Positions 1 through 8,664 are shown, numbered from the stretch's first letter. The stretch: DNA of 64,000 bases from Chryseobacterium daeguense DSM 19388 (GCF_000430825.1 NZ_AUMT01000001.1:56497-120496); one strand, 5' to 3'. Program-made: numbers and translations. Notes: generated from the sequence alone by a model not told the origin.

Positions 1-1
1 A

Positions 2-36
2 CTCTGCAAACCTTTTGTGGAAGGGGGTTTGCAGAG
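2..36 (-). terminator. Probable terminator after tRNA-Leu
   Basis: Perfect 11-bp stem (CTCTGCAAACC at 2-12, GGTTTGCAGAG at 26-36) just downstream of the tRNA on the minus strand. The expected T-run would lie outside the window, so the call is incomplete. Confidence 0.55.
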
Positions 37-43
37 ATAATTG

Positions 44-123
44 TACCCAGGATCGGGATCGAACCGATACTCCTAAGAACTGGTGTTTGAGACCAGCGCG
101 TCTACCAATTCCGCCACCTGGGC
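44..123 (-). tRNA. tRNA-Leu, anticodon CAA
   Basis: On the minus strand the sequence folds as a class II tRNA. The acceptor stem is GCCCAGG (117-123) with CCTGGGT (45-51), and the discriminator base is A at 44. The anticodon stem CTGGT/ACCAG encloses the loop CTCAAAC, giving anticodon CAA. A long variable arm and a T-loop GGTTCGATCCC are visible, both expected for leucine tRNA. CCA is not encoded, so it must be added after transcription. Confidence 0.95.
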
Positions 124-151
124 TGGTGTTACCATGCTTTTAATTGGTGTG

Positions 152-180
152 CAAATATAGAAACTTTTATTAATTCTCAA
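152..180 (-). promoter_or_regulatory. Promoter of tRNA-Leu
   Basis: Minus-strand TATATTTG (152-159) with TTG 18 bases upstream (178-180) matches the Bacteroidota housekeeping promoter TTG-N17-23-TAnnTTTG. It lies about 30 bases upstream of the tRNA. Confidence 0.65.
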
Positions 181-201
181 AAACTTTTTAACGAAAAATT
201 T

Positions 202-969
202 TTAAAAATTGAGTTCCAAACCATCGTAGGCAAGGTGTATTCCGGTTGGAAGTTGTTTATCTTCAACATCATGTAGCCCGAGATGGTGACTGATGTGGGT
301 TAAAAATAATTTTTTAGGCTGAAGCTCCTCAAATAACCTGATCACATCAGGAAGAATAAAATGTGCAGGGTGCGGATCAAATTTCCGGATACAGTTTAAA
401 ATAAGGAAATCCAGATCTTTCAGTTTTTCCTTTTCAGTCTCTGAAATAAAACCGGCATCAGTAATGTAAGCAAGTTTTTTAAATTTATAACCAAAAACGT
501 TAATCTTAAAATGAATCACTTCAATCGGGGTAATTTCCGTGTCCAAAACGGTGAACGGTGCATTTTCAATTTCATGAAGATCAAAAGCCGGCGCTCCCGG
601 ATATCTTACGTCTGCAAAAGCATATGGAAAGCGGTTTTTTACTTCCCGGCCAACCCTCGAATAGCAATAAAGCGGCATGTCTTTCCCGCTTTTAAAAATC
701 AGCGGACGCATGTCATCAAGGCCTATCACATGATCATTATGCTCATGGGTAAGAAGAGCAATATCCACATGACTTTCCTTATTTGAAAGCATTTGCTGCC
801 TGAAATCAGGACCGCAGTCGATTAAAATTTTCCTGTTTTCATCAGTAGTTACCATTACAGAAGATCGAAGACGACTGTCTTTGGGATTATCTGAAGTACA
901 CACTTCACAAGTGCAGCCAATTACGGGTACACCCTGGGAAGTTCCAGTTCCTAAAAATTTCAACTTCAT
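202..969 (-). CDS. MBL-fold metallo-hydrolase
   Basis: A 255-residue cytoplasmic protein with the metallo-beta-lactamase fold. The N-terminus KFLGTGTSQGVP is typical of the PhnP/RNase Z-like branch. The metal-binding motif THEHNDH lies near residue 75, a further His is in the LTHISHHLG segment near the C-terminus, and a likely bridging Asp is in YITDAG. The cluster CTCEVC near residue 20 recalls the extra cysteines seen in PhnP-like proteins. It has no signal peptide. The substrate cannot be told from sequence; a phosphodiesterase is likely by family. It stands alone, divergent from the gene at 1024. Confidence 0.85.
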   Translation of the reverse strand: MKLKFLGTGTSQGVPVIGCTCEVCTSDNPKDSRLRSSVMVTTDENRKILIDCGPDFRQQMLSNKESHVDIALLTHEHNDHVIGLDDMRPLIFKSGKDMPLYCYSRVGREVKNRFPYAFADVRYPGAPAFDLHEIENAPFTVLDTEITPIEVIHFKINVFGYKFKKLAYITDAGFISETEKEKLKDLDFLILNCIRKFDPHPAHFILPDVIRLFEELQPKKLFLTHISHHLGLHDVEDKQLPTGIHLAYDGLELNF

Positions 970-1023
970 TTTCTTTTGAGGTTGGTTTAATTTTGGTAAA
1001 TTTACGAAAAATTTAATGTCCTA

Positions 1024-2451
1024 ATGTATCAGAAACTAACTCCTAAACAAAAAGCATTAACAATTAATCTAGATCCTACTATTTATGGTACTTTCGCGGA
1101 AATTGGAGCAGGGCAGGAGACTGTTCGACACTTTTTTAGAGCAGGAGGAGCTTCCGGTACAATTGCCAAGGCAATGTCCGCTTACGACAAAGATTTTAGT
1201 GATGCCATTTACGGAAAAGAGGTAAAAAACAGGTACGTTACCCAAAACAGACTTCGGAAAATGCTTCGTTATGAAGTAGCCCTTATCGAGGAAAGAATTT
1301 CAAGGGAAAATAACCCGAACCGAAAGTTTTTCTCTTACGCAAATACGGTTACAACCATTAATTTTGATAAAACAGTTAAAGGTCACGGATGGGTGGGAAT
1401 CCGTTTCCAGGTAAAGGAAAATGAAGATTATAATGAAATTGTAATTCACGTAAAATTCAAGGAAAATGATGCTACCCTTCAGCAGGAAACATTAGGGAAT
1501 CTTGGAGTAAACCTTATTTTCGGGGCGTTTCATTATTTTGATAATCCAAGAAATTTAATTGAATCTTTATACGATGATGTAGCGAAAGACAACCTTGAAA
1601 TTGATATGATTGATTTCAGCGGGCCTGCTTTTTCTTATGTGGACAACAGATTGATGTCATTACAGCTGGTAAAACACGGAATGACGGATGCCGTAATTTT
1701 TAATTCTGAAGGAAATAATATGCTTCCGGCAGATATTTTATACAAAAAAAATATTTTTGCGGTAAGAGGAAGCTTCAGACCGGTAACCAAGGTAAATATT
1801 GATATGCTGAAAAACGGCATGGATCTGTTCCTTAAAGATGCCATCTGCACCCAGGAAGATACAGAAGTTCTGATTGAAATTACCATTTCCAATCTCCGCG
1901 CAGACGGAGATATTGATGAAAGGGACTTCCTTGACAGGGTGGATATTTTAGGTAAATTAGGCTATACGGTTATTATTTCAAATTATTCTGAATATTACCG
2001 TCTTATAGATTATTTCGCTTCCTACACGGGAGGAAACATTGGTGTTGCAATGGGGGTTAACAACCTTTTAATGGTATTTGACGAGAAATATTATAAGAAT
2101 TTATCAGGTGGAATTCTGGAAGCTTTCGGGAAGTTTTTCAGGAACGGGATGAGGGTATATTTATATCCTTACAAAGATCCGGAAACACACGAACTGTTGA
2201 ATTCTGATACTTTAAAAGTGGAAGAAAATTTAAAAGAGCTTTATAAATATTTCAAGCACAATGAACGTATTGTAGACATTACAAGCTACAATCCGGAGTT
2301 TTTGGAAATTTATTCAAGAGATATTTTGAAAAAAATTGCATGCAATATCAAAGGCTGGGAAAACCAGGTTCCGGAGGGTGTTGCGGAAATGATCAAAGAA
2401 CGCGGAATGTTCGGCTACAAAGAAGAACTTTCCTTAAAACAATTCTCTTAA
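1024..2451 (+). CDS. Conserved protein of unknown function
   Basis: A 475-residue soluble protein, well conserved in Bacteroidota as far as I recall. Automatic annotation has called such proteins nicotinate-nucleotide adenylyltransferase or TonB-dependent receptor. Neither name is supported: there is no HxGH nucleotidyl-transferase signature and no signal peptide or barrel. The N-terminus carries a Gly-rich stretch (EIGAGQETVRHFFRAGGASG, residues about 26-45) that could be a ligand loop. The ATG at 1024 is the only sensible start. It ends 12 bases before the GAF gene, so the two are probably cotranscribed. Confidence 0.75.
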   Translation: MYQKLTPKQKALTINLDPTIYGTFAEIGAGQETVRHFFRAGGASGTIAKAMSAYDKDFSDAIYGKEVKNRYVTQNRLRKMLRYEVALIEERISRENNPNRKFFSYANTVTTINFDKTVKGHGWVGIRFQVKENEDYNEIVIHVKFKENDATLQQETLGNLGVNLIFGAFHYFDNPRNLIESLYDDVAKDNLEIDMIDFSGPAFSYVDNRLMSLQLVKHGMTDAVIFNSEGNNMLPADILYKKNIFAVRGSFRPVTKVNIDMLKNGMDLFLKDAICTQEDTEVLIEITISNLRADGDIDERDFLDRVDILGKLGYTVIISNYSEYYRLIDYFASYTGGNIGVAMGVNNLLMVFDEKYYKNLSGGILEAFGKFFRNGMRVYLYPYKDPETHELLNSDTLKVEENLKELYKYFKHNERIVDITSYNPEFLEIYSRDILKKIACNIKGWENQVPEGVAEMIKERGMFGYKEELSLKQFS

Positions 2452-2463
2452 AAACAATATATA

Positions 2464-2913
2464 ATGTCAGAATTAAAGAAAAGACTTTCGTCTATCCTGG
2501 AAAGTCCTAAACATAATACAGATGAAAAGCTTGAAAAAGTTTGTCACCTTTTGGATCAGGAAATATCTTATTTCAACTGGACGGGCTTCTATTTTAAGAA
2601 TGGAGATAAAGATGAGCTGAAACTGGGGCCTTATGTAGGTGCACCGACCGATCATACCATTATTCCTTATGGGAAAGGGATTTGCGGTCAGGTTGCAGTT
2701 TCCAATGAAACTTTTGTAGTTCCTGATGTTCATCAGGAAAGTAATTACCTAAGCTGCTCAATCGATACAAAAGCTGAAATCGTAGTTCCTATCTTTAAGG
2801 ATGGGAAAAATGTAGGCCAGATAGATATTGATTCTCATACTATTGATCCTTTTACGGCCGAAGACCGGGAATTGCTGGAATGGCTTTGTAACGAGGTTTC
2901 AAAGATTTTGTAA
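2464..2913 (+). CDS. GAF-domain protein, free methionine-R-sulfoxide reductase-like
   Basis: A single GAF domain of 149 residues, close in length to free Met-R-sulfoxide reductases (fRMsr/YebR), which reduce free methionine sulfoxide using three cysteines. The motif GKGICG puts one cysteine at residue 74, and YLSCS before EIVVPI puts the probable catalytic one at 98. The third family cysteine, which sits about 10 residues before the GICG cysteine, is absent (the region reads PTDHTIIPYG). The protein may therefore work with one resolving cysteine or have lost activity. It lies 12 bases behind the previous gene and ends before a strong terminator. Confidence 0.8.
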   Translation: MSELKKRLSSILESPKHNTDEKLEKVCHLLDQEISYFNWTGFYFKNGDKDELKLGPYVGAPTDHTIIPYGKGICGQVAVSNETFVVPDVHQESNYLSCSIDTKAEIVVPIFKDGKNVGQIDIDSHTIDPFTAEDRELLEWLCNEVSKIL

Positions 2914-2935
2914 TTAAAATTTACTTTAAAATAGT

Positions 2936-2964
2936 GACTCCGGCCCGAAGGGCCGGAGTCTTTT
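2936..2964 (+). terminator. Terminator after GAF gene
   Basis: Perfect 11-bp GC-rich stem GACTCCGGCCC/GGGCCGGAGTC with a GAA loop, followed by TTTT. It lies 23 bases past the stop codon. Confidence 0.9.
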
Positions 2965-3014
2965 CTTCTGAATATTGTTTATAATTCAACTGCAGTCTGG
3001 CAACTGGCATTCTG

Positions 3015-3037
3015 GTGGCTGAGGCTCTCGAAGCCAC
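3015..3037. repeat. Dispersed GTGGCT/AGCCAC palindromic repeat, copy 1
   Basis: A 23-base imperfect palindrome, GTGGCT at one end and AGCCAC at the other with GAGGCTCTCGA inside. Near-identical copies occur at 22699-22721, 22752-22774 and 46424-46446, always between genes. A second small palindrome, GGGCTTTAGCCCG, follows at about 3060-3072. Confidence 0.75.
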
Positions 3038-3130
3038 AATAAGATCTTTCAATAGGAGCGGGCTTTAGCCCGTTAAATAATATAAAGGCTTTAGCTAAAA
3101 CTTAAAAAATTAATTATAAAGAATTAGGTA

Positions 3131-3170
3131 ATTAGTAAAAATTAGTAAAAATTAGTAAAAATTAGTAAAA
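3131..3170. repeat. Tandem decamer repeat, 4 copies
   Basis: Four exact head-to-tail copies of ATTAGTAAAA. The last copy runs into the 3' end of the gene at 3162-3899 and supplies its TAA stop codon and final Tyr codon. Confidence 0.9.
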
Positions 3171-3899
3171 TTCATGTTTAAGGTCAGTAAGCAATTCCAC
3201 AAAATAATCCCCACATTTCGCAATATGTGTTCCATACCAGGAAAAAGCCTCTCCATCCACAATCATAATTTTTTTATCGGGATAAAACTCTTTCAATTCT
3301 TCAATATGTTTCTCTTTAAAAGGAAAAGGTTCGGAAGAAAGCATGATGATATCTGCTTCAGCTAAATCTTCAGTTTCAATGACTGGGTAACGCGTTTTGT
3401 CTGTAAAAATATTTTCAAAACCGATCTCACCAAGTATTTTATGAATAAACGTATCTGAACCAATGGTCATATAAGGATTTTTCCAGATCAGATAAGCGAC
3501 TTTTATGTTCGATTGAATTTTAGCCTGATTTAAAACTTCGTAAATTTTAAGATTGAAATGTTGGGCTTTATCCTCTTTGTTAAAGATTTTTCCGAGATTT
3601 TTAAGCAAATAATAATTGTCTTCAACAGTTTCTACATTCGTCACCATTACTTTGTAATCATTCATCAGTGCTTCCACCTGCTCTTTTACATTTTCTTCTT
3701 TATTGGCCAGAATCAGGTCGGGTTGTAATGCTTTGACTTTATCAATGTTAATGTTTTTTGTTCCGCCGATAACAGCCACATTTTTTACTTTTTCCTCAGG
3801 ATGAATGCAGAATTTTGTCCTGCCGATGATTTCATTTTCCGTCAAACCCAAATCAAATAAAGCCTCAGTAATTGAGGGAACAAGAGAAATAACTTTCAT
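3162..3899 (-). CDS. Helical-backbone metal receptor (BtuF-like), no signal peptide
   Basis: A 245-residue protein of the periplasmic-binding class III fold (BtuF/FhuD type). The start VISLVPSITEALFDLG and the stretches IGRTKFC and ALQPDLILA are family hallmarks. Such proteins bind vitamin B12, haem or metal chelates. No signal peptide or lipobox is present at the only plausible ATG, so this copy seems to be cytoplasmic and cannot serve a classical ABC importer; no permease is adjacent. It lies 26 bases behind mgtE on the same strand and is probably its operon partner. A decamer tandem repeat overlaps its stop codon. Confidence 0.8.
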   Translation of the reverse strand: MKVISLVPSITEALFDLGLTENEIIGRTKFCIHPEEKVKNVAVIGGTKNINIDKVKALQPDLILANKEENVKEQVEALMNDYKVMVTNVETVEDNYYLLKNLGKIFNKEDKAQHFNLKIYEVLNQAKIQSNIKVAYLIWKNPYMTIGSDTFIHKILGEIGFENIFTDKTRYPVIETEDLAEADIIMLSSEPFPFKEKHIEELKEFYPDKKIMIVDGEAFSWYGTHIAKCGDYFVELLTDLKHEFY

Positions 3900-3925
3900 T
3901 ATACTGTTTTAGATGCTGTCTAAAA

Positions 3926-5248
3926 TTACAAAAGTTTACCCGTTAAGAAAAGTCCTGCCACGGAAAAATAAATAATAAGCCCGGTTACGTCTACCAGAGT
4001 GGCTACAAATGGAGCAGAAGAAGTAGCGGGGTCGAGTTTTAATTTCTTTAAAATAAAAGGAACCATAGAGCCGGAAAGTGTACCCCAAAGTACGATCATT
4101 ACTAAGGAAACGCCCACACTCAGTCCTACAAAAGCCCAATGCATGCCATAATCGAAAAAGCCTGCTTTATGCCAGATCATAATTCTTAAAAAACCGATAA
4201 TTCCTAAAACCCCACCAAGAAATAATCCGGTGAAAATCTCTTTTTTCATGACATACCACCAGTCTTTCAATCCTATTTCCTGGAGCGCCATTGCACGGAT
4301 GATAAGCGTTGCGGCCTGCGAGCCGGAATTTCCTCCACTAGAAATAATTAATGGTACAAACAGAGCGAGAACAACCGCCTTCTGAATTTCATCTTCAAAA
4401 TATCCCATCGCCGAAGCGGTAAGCATTTCGGAGAAAAACAAAATAATCAGCCACATGCCTCTTTTCTTCACCATTTCGATCAGGGAAGTCTGGGTATAAG
4501 GAACATCCAGGGCTTCAAGACCCCCGAATTTTTGAATATCCTCGGTATTTTGCTGTTCGATTTGATCTAAAATATCATCAATGGTTACAATTCCCACCAA
4601 AACGCCGGATTCCGTAACGATCGGCAGTGCAGCGCGGTCATATTTTTCGAAATACTGAACGGCATCTTCTTTTGAGGTGGTAGTGGTGATAGCAACAAAA
4701 TGATTGTCAGTAATATCTGAAACCAACGTGTCTTCTTCCGCCAATAACAGACTTCCGAGAGCAATATCATCAATCAGACGGTTTCTTTCGTCTACAACAT
4801 AGAGGTAATTCATGGTTTCCACCCTGCTCCCGACTTTTTTTATTTGCTGAAGACACCTTTTTATCGTCCACTCTTTTCGGATCTGAATATAATAAGGGGT
4901 CATCAGACGGGCAATGGAATCCGAATCGTAGCCTAAAAGCTTCAGTGCAATTCTTCTTTCCTGTGGGTTCAGATGATTGATGGAGTATTTGATGAGCTCA
5001 TCCGGAAAATCCTCGAACAGGGCAGTCCTGTCATCCGGCGTCATTGCATTCAGGATCTCGGAAACTTCGTCGCTTCCGATACTTCTGATCGTTTCTTCCT
5101 GAAAATCAGGGTCTAGATGAGAAAAGACATCGGCTTTATATTCTTTGGGAACCTTCAAAAATGCCAGAAGCCTCTCATCAGCGGGAAGTCCACTAAGAGT
5201 TTCGGCAATATCGGCAGGGTTAAAGATAAGTTCGTCTCTGGAATTCAA
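3926..5248 (-). CDS. mgtE: Magnesium transporter MgtE
   Basis: MgtE family Mg2+ channel/transporter of the inner membrane. In order it has the MgtE N superhelical domain (to about residue 120), a CBS pair (about 125-245; see the segments [14 protein letters not shown] and [15 protein letters not shown]), a plug helix, and a five-helix membrane domain with the pore motif GGNSGSQ. The CBS and N domains close the pore when cytosolic Mg2+ is high. No ATG lies near the N-terminus. A TTG at 5248 gives 440 residues starting [18 protein letters not shown]. An upstream TTG at 5272 is disfavoured because it overlaps the -7 promoter element. The BtuF-like gene follows. Confidence 0.92.
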   Translation of the reverse strand: MNSRDELIFNPADIAETLSGLPADERLLAFLKVPKEYKADVFSHLDPDFQEETIRSIGSDEVSEILNAMTPDDRTALFEDFPDELIKYSINHLNPQERRIALKLLGYDSDSIARLMTPYYIQIRKEWTIKRCLQQIKKVGSRVETMNYLYVVDERNRLIDDIALGSLLLAEEDTLVSDITDNHFVAITTTTSKEDAVQYFEKYDRAALPIVTESGVLVGIVTIDDILDQIEQQNTEDIQKFGGLEALDVPYTQTSLIEMVKKRGMWLIILFFSEMLTASAMGYFEDEIQKAVVLALFVPLIISSGGNSGSQAATLIIRAMALQEIGLKDWWYVMKKEIFTGLFLGGVLGIIGFLRIMIWHKAGFFDYGMHWAFVGLSVGVSLVMIVLWGTLSGSMVPFILKKLKLDPATSSAPFVATLVDVTGLIIYFSVAGLFLTGKLL

Positions 5249-5269
5249 AGCTTGGATTTTTTGGATATG

Positions 5270-5277
5270 CAAAAATA
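5270..5277 (-). promoter_or_regulatory. -7 promoter element of mgtE
   Basis: Minus-strand TATTTTTG matches TAnnTTTG. Transcription would begin near 5263, leaving a leader of about 15 bases before the TTG start at 5248 and excluding the TTG at 5272. Confidence 0.5.
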
Positions 5278-5340
5278 ACCCAAATTTTTAAGAATCGCCA
5301 ATGATCTGGTAAATTTAAGGATTTATTAAATTTCAGTAAA

Positions 5341-5371
5341 AATAAAAACACCCGCGAAAAACACGGGTGTT
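5341..5371 (-). terminator. Terminator between 5585 gene and mgtE
   Basis: On the minus strand the stem AACACCCG/CGGGTGTT is followed by TTTTATTTTT. It would end transcription of the gene at 5585-6139 before mgtE. The 210 bases between it and that gene (5372-5584) are AT-rich and hold nothing I recognise. Confidence 0.7.
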
Positions 5372-5584
5372 CTGAAGAAATTTCAATTGAGATTGTTTGA
5401 ATGAAATGTTTAGTCTAAATTAATAAAATAATTTAAATTATTCACCATTTTATGAATTTAAATTGATGAAATTCAATGGTCTGCATAATATTATGAAAAA
5501 ACAAGGTGATTTTGTCTTTAAGTTTGTTGCGTGAAAAGATAAATAGCTAAAAATTGAAAATATTATCTGAATTGATAGAAAAGG

Positions 5585-6139
5585 TTAAAATCCTGCGTCA
5601 GAAGAAGGTTTCAATTGTCTTAATTGTTTGATGATTCCTTTGATGGCGCCATTGGTCCCTATTTTTACGGAATTTACGGTTGAACCCAGAAGACGCATAT
5701 TCTTTTTATAGGTATCGTAATCGGTTTCTGTAAGGAGATTTCCTTCGGAATCAAAAAGTTTCATACTTACCACTACCTGATTGGAAAATACATATTTACC
5801 TATTCCCACCTTAAAATATTTCACTTTGGAAACTACGGCAAAATCTGCATCATTGTTGGAGTTATAATCTGCAATGGTCTGCTTATCAATACTGTCGAAA
5901 GAAATTTGTGTTTCCGTACGGATCATTTTGTTTTTTCTTTCGCTTAAATTATCAGAAACAGCTGTAAAAAATGCCAGATTGGTAGGTTCTTTAATCTCCT
6001 CGATGTCTGGCTCTACTTCGGGATTGAAGTACAGTACTTTTTTTATTTTTGATTCGGAATTTCTTTGTGCCTGTAGGGAAGAAGCACTTAGAAATATGAT
6101 TAGGGTAACAGTTGTAAAGGATATAAATTTTCTCATCAC
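5585..6139 (-). CDS. Secreted protein of unknown function
   Basis: A 184-residue protein with a clear Sec signal peptide (two Met, basic RK, hydrophobic SFTTVTLIIFLSASSLQ, cleavage after AQA-like LQAQ near residue 25). The mature part is alpha/beta in character, with no transmembrane helix and no motif that I can assign. It probably ends up in the periplasm. It is monocistronic: a terminator lies downstream and rpsO is divergent. Confidence 0.7.
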   Translation of the reverse strand: MMRKFISFTTVTLIIFLSASSLQAQRNSESKIKKVLYFNPEVEPDIEEIKEPTNLAFFTAVSDNLSERKNKMIRTETQISFDSIDKQTIADYNSNNDADFAVVSKVKYFKVGIGKYVFSNQVVVSMKLFDSEGNLLTETDYDTYKKNMRLLGSTVNSVKIGTNGAIKGIIKQLRQLKPSSDAGF

Positions 6140-6243
6140 TAATTCGAATGCAAAATTACTGCCTTTTAATGGGATACCATAATTTTTTTAAGATATTTTT
6201 AACATTTTTTTCTATCAAATTTCATTTACAGAATCAATAATGT

Positions 6244-6273
6244 TTGCAGAATAAAAATAAAGTCGTACTTTTG
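6244..6273 (+). promoter_or_regulatory. Promoter of rpsO
   Basis: TTG at 6244-6246, then 19 bases, then TACTTTTG at 6266-6273: an excellent match to the Bacteroidota sigma-A promoter, 36 bases upstream of the rpsO ATG. Confidence 0.75.
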
Positions 6274-6308
6274 CACCCGTTACATAATAATCATTAAACA
6301 ATATTGGA

Positions 6309-6578
6309 ATGTACTTAACAACAGAAAAAAAGCAGGAAATTTTCTCTAAACACGGGAAATCTGCACAGGACACAGGAAGTGCTGAAGGACAAGTAGCACT
6401 TTTCACTTTCAGAATCAATCATTTATCTCAGCATTTAAAGGCTAACCGTCATGATTTCAACACAGAGAGATCTTTGGTTAAATTGGTAGGTAAAAGAAAA
6501 AGATTACTAGATTATCTTAAAAACAAAGATATCAACAGATATAGAGCGATTATCGCTGAACTAGGTTTAAGAAAATAA
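6309..6578 (+). CDS. rpsO: 30S ribosomal protein S15
   Basis: An 89-residue protein, the full family length, binding the central domain of 16S rRNA in the small subunit. The family features DTGSAEGQVALFTFRI, the HLKANRHDF segment and the ending LVGKRKRLLDYL are all present. It is transcribed alone from a strong promoter and closed by a terminator. In many bacteria rpsO is followed directly by pnp. Here pnp lies 2.2 kb downstream with a permease on the opposite strand in between. Confidence 0.98.
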   Translation: MYLTTEKKQEIFSKHGKSAQDTGSAEGQVALFTFRINHLSQHLKANRHDFNTERSLVKLVGKRKRLLDYLKNKDINRYRAIIAELGLRK

Positions 6579-6598
6579 TCTACAAGATTTTAAGATAA

Positions 6599-6628
6599 AA
6601 GCAATCTCGAAAGGGGTTGCTTTTTTTT
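6599..6628 (+). terminator. Terminator after rpsO
   Basis: Stem AAGCAATC/GGTTGCTT (one G-T pair) followed by eight T, 20 bases after the rpsO stop. Confidence 0.85.
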
Positions 6629-6662
6629 GTGATAATTTTTAGTGTTTTGAAATTATTTGATG

Positions 6663-6759
6663 AGACTCTTCGACATCGCTCGGGATGACATCACGATACT
6701 ATGTCTTAAAAATATTCGGAATAATTTGCCAGTGTCATCCTGAGCGAAGTCGAAGGATC
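6663..6759. repeat. Inverted pair of GTCATCCTGAGCGAAG-type repeats
   Basis: Two facing copies of a dispersed repeat, AGACTCTTCGACATCGCTCG... at 6663-6691 and GTCATCCTGAGCGAAGTCGA... at 6734-6759, separated by 42 bases. Related copies lie near 38993, 60198 and 63103. The pair lies between convergent rpsO and the sugar permease. Confidence 0.7.
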
Positions 6760-6784
6760 AAATATAGATTTTAAATATTTATAC

Positions 6785-6814
6785 AAAAAAAATGAGACGC
6801 TAAAAGCATCCCAT
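6785..6814 (-). terminator. Terminator after sugar permease
   Basis: On the minus strand the stem ATGGGATGC/GCGTCTCAT (two G-T pairs) has a TTTTA loop and is followed by a run of eight T, 20 bases beyond the permease stop. Confidence 0.75.
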
Positions 6815-6833
6815 TTCAATATTTATTTTAAAG

Positions 6834-8255
6834 TTAATGTCCGGATTTTGCCTCGGTTGTTTTTACATGGCTCAAATACCTGGTGCAATAAGCGCCGAAA
6901 ATTAATATAACCACATAGCAGAAAACCGGAATGATGAATGAGGTCTGAACACCAAAAATATCAGCTAAAAATCCTTGGAAAATTGGTACAATAGCACCTC
7001 CCAGAATGGCCATTACCACTAAAGAAGAGCCCTGGCTGGTATATTTTCCTAATCCTGAAATTGCCAGCGTATAAATATTAGAAAACATAATAGAATTGAA
7101 TATTCCGATTCCCAAAACACTGTACATGGCCATCTCACCCTGATTGATTATTGTGGAGATTAATAAAATAACATTTACCGCCGCGAAAATAGAAAGTGTT
7201 CTTGCCGGAGCTGCTTTCCCGATAAAAAACGCTGCAAAATTGAGCAGGATAAATACAATGAAAAAGCTGATCTGGGCAAAGCTAAGATTTACAACGCTGA
7301 AGATCACAAGAAAAACTAAAGCTGCAGCTCCAAGCATGAAAACCGCTTTTTTTGCCTGACTGATCGATTGATTCAGGGAAATTGCTCCCAGAAAACGACC
7401 GATCATAGCCCCGCCCCAATATAAAGAAAGGTAGTTTTTACTGATCGTTTCATCGAATCCCATAATTTGCGGCTGTTCCAGAAAGCTGATGATGAAGCTT
7501 CCCACGGCTACCTCGCCGCCCACATAACAAAACATTGCAAAAACCCCGAATATCAGGTGATTGTGCCTTAATGCGCCCCAACCTTTTACGATTTCTTCGG
7601 TTTCCGTGGTGAATGAAGGGAGTTTTACTCTTGAAATGAGTAAGCCTACTAATAAAAGAATAGCAGCGAAGATTAAATACGGAATTCTGGTTGCCACCGC
7701 ACTGAAAGACCCGTCCGGCTCAGAAAAAAGCTCAAAAATCAAATGTCCTCCTAAAACCGGTGCAATTGTAGTCCCGAATGCATTGAAAGCCTGAGTCATA
7801 TTCAACCGGCTGGATGCGGATTCTTCTGATCCCAGTAAGGAAACATAGGCATTGGCAGTAATTTGCAATACGGTAAATCCTAATCCTAAAATGAATAAAG
7901 CTCCCAGGAATAAAGGATAAGAAGAAAAAGTTGCGGCCGGATAGAATAAAATACAGCCTAAAGCTGCCAGACCGATTCCGAATAAAATTCCTTTTTTGTA
8001 TCCTACTTTGTTAATGGGATCTCCATTGGAAATTGAAATGAAAAAATAGATCAGGGATCCGATAAAATAAGCTCCAAAAAAACAAAACTGAACGAGCATG
8101 GATTTGAAGAAGCTCAGTTTAAAAAGCTGTTTCAGGTAAGGGATCAAAATGTCATTCATACAAGTGATGAATCCCCACATAAAAAACAAAAGAGTAATGG
8201 TAATAAGCGGAACAGTGTAATTCCTGCCTTGCGATTTTACTTCATTATTAATCAT
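6834..8255 (-). CDS. Sugar:H+ symporter, FucP/GluP family (MFS)
   Basis: A 473-residue inner-membrane MFS protein with about 12 hydrophobic helices. The N-terminal segment LFFMWGFITCMNDILIPYLK is the classic FucP/GluP motif with its conserved Asn-Asp, and NAFGTTIAPVLGG is the second family signature. Relatives import L-fucose, glucose or galactose with protons. No sugar-degradation genes adjoin, so the substrate is open. The ATG at 8255 is chosen over a GTG two codons upstream. It has its own promoter and terminator, and it separates rpsO from pnp. Confidence 0.88.
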   Translation of the reverse strand: MINNEVKSQGRNYTVPLITITLLFFMWGFITCMNDILIPYLKQLFKLSFFKSMLVQFCFFGAYFIGSLIYFFISISNGDPINKVGYKKGILFGIGLAALGCILFYPAATFSSYPLFLGALFILGLGFTVLQITANAYVSLLGSEESASSRLNMTQAFNAFGTTIAPVLGGHLIFELFSEPDGSFSAVATRIPYLIFAAILLLVGLLISRVKLPSFTTETEEIVKGWGALRHNHLIFGVFAMFCYVGGEVAVGSFIISFLEQPQIMGFDETISKNYLSLYWGGAMIGRFLGAISLNQSISQAKKAVFMLGAAALVFLVIFSVVNLSFAQISFFIVFILLNFAAFFIGKAAPARTLSIFAAVNVILLISTIINQGEMAMYSVLGIGIFNSIMFSNIYTLAISGLGKYTSQGSSLVVMAILGGAIVPIFQGFLADIFGVQTSFIIPVFCYVVILIFGAYCTRYLSHVKTTEAKSGH

Positions 8256-8376
8256 AAACACATATTTAGTAAGAGAAATTTCTGTTCTCTTTTAATTCAA
8301 ATCATCACAACGGTTTGAAATCTTCTGTTAAATCCTAAAATAATTAAAAATTTTAATCGAAAACCCAGAAGCTTAG

Positions 8377-8407
8377 CAAATATAAGGGACGGGAAGTTTT
8401 GATGCAA
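8377..8407 (-). promoter_or_regulatory. Promoter of the sugar permease
   Basis: Minus-strand TATATTTG (8377-8384) with TTG 20 bases upstream (8405-8407). The resulting mRNA leader is about 115 bases long. Confidence 0.6.
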
Positions 8408-8664
8408 ACTTTATTAAGTTTTTAATATAAATTTTATTTTTGATGATTTTAAAATATATTGTTTGAGATGATTAATTTTATTTATTTAAAATAAAATTCG
8501 GTTTATTAATGTTAATTCTATTTAAAAAATGATATTTATTTGTTTTTATCAAAATGAGATAATAAAGCCTGTTTATTTTACATCAGAAAGGAATTATTCA
8601 ATAATATTTAGCGGTAGATTTTCATATTTTGGTGCTAAAAATTTAAAAAATCATTATAATATAT

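Noticed and set aside
1024..2451. Nicotinate-nucleotide adenylyltransferase
   Set aside because: I recall this name being attached to similar proteins, but no HxGH or ISSTxxR-like motif is visible; I left it as unknown.
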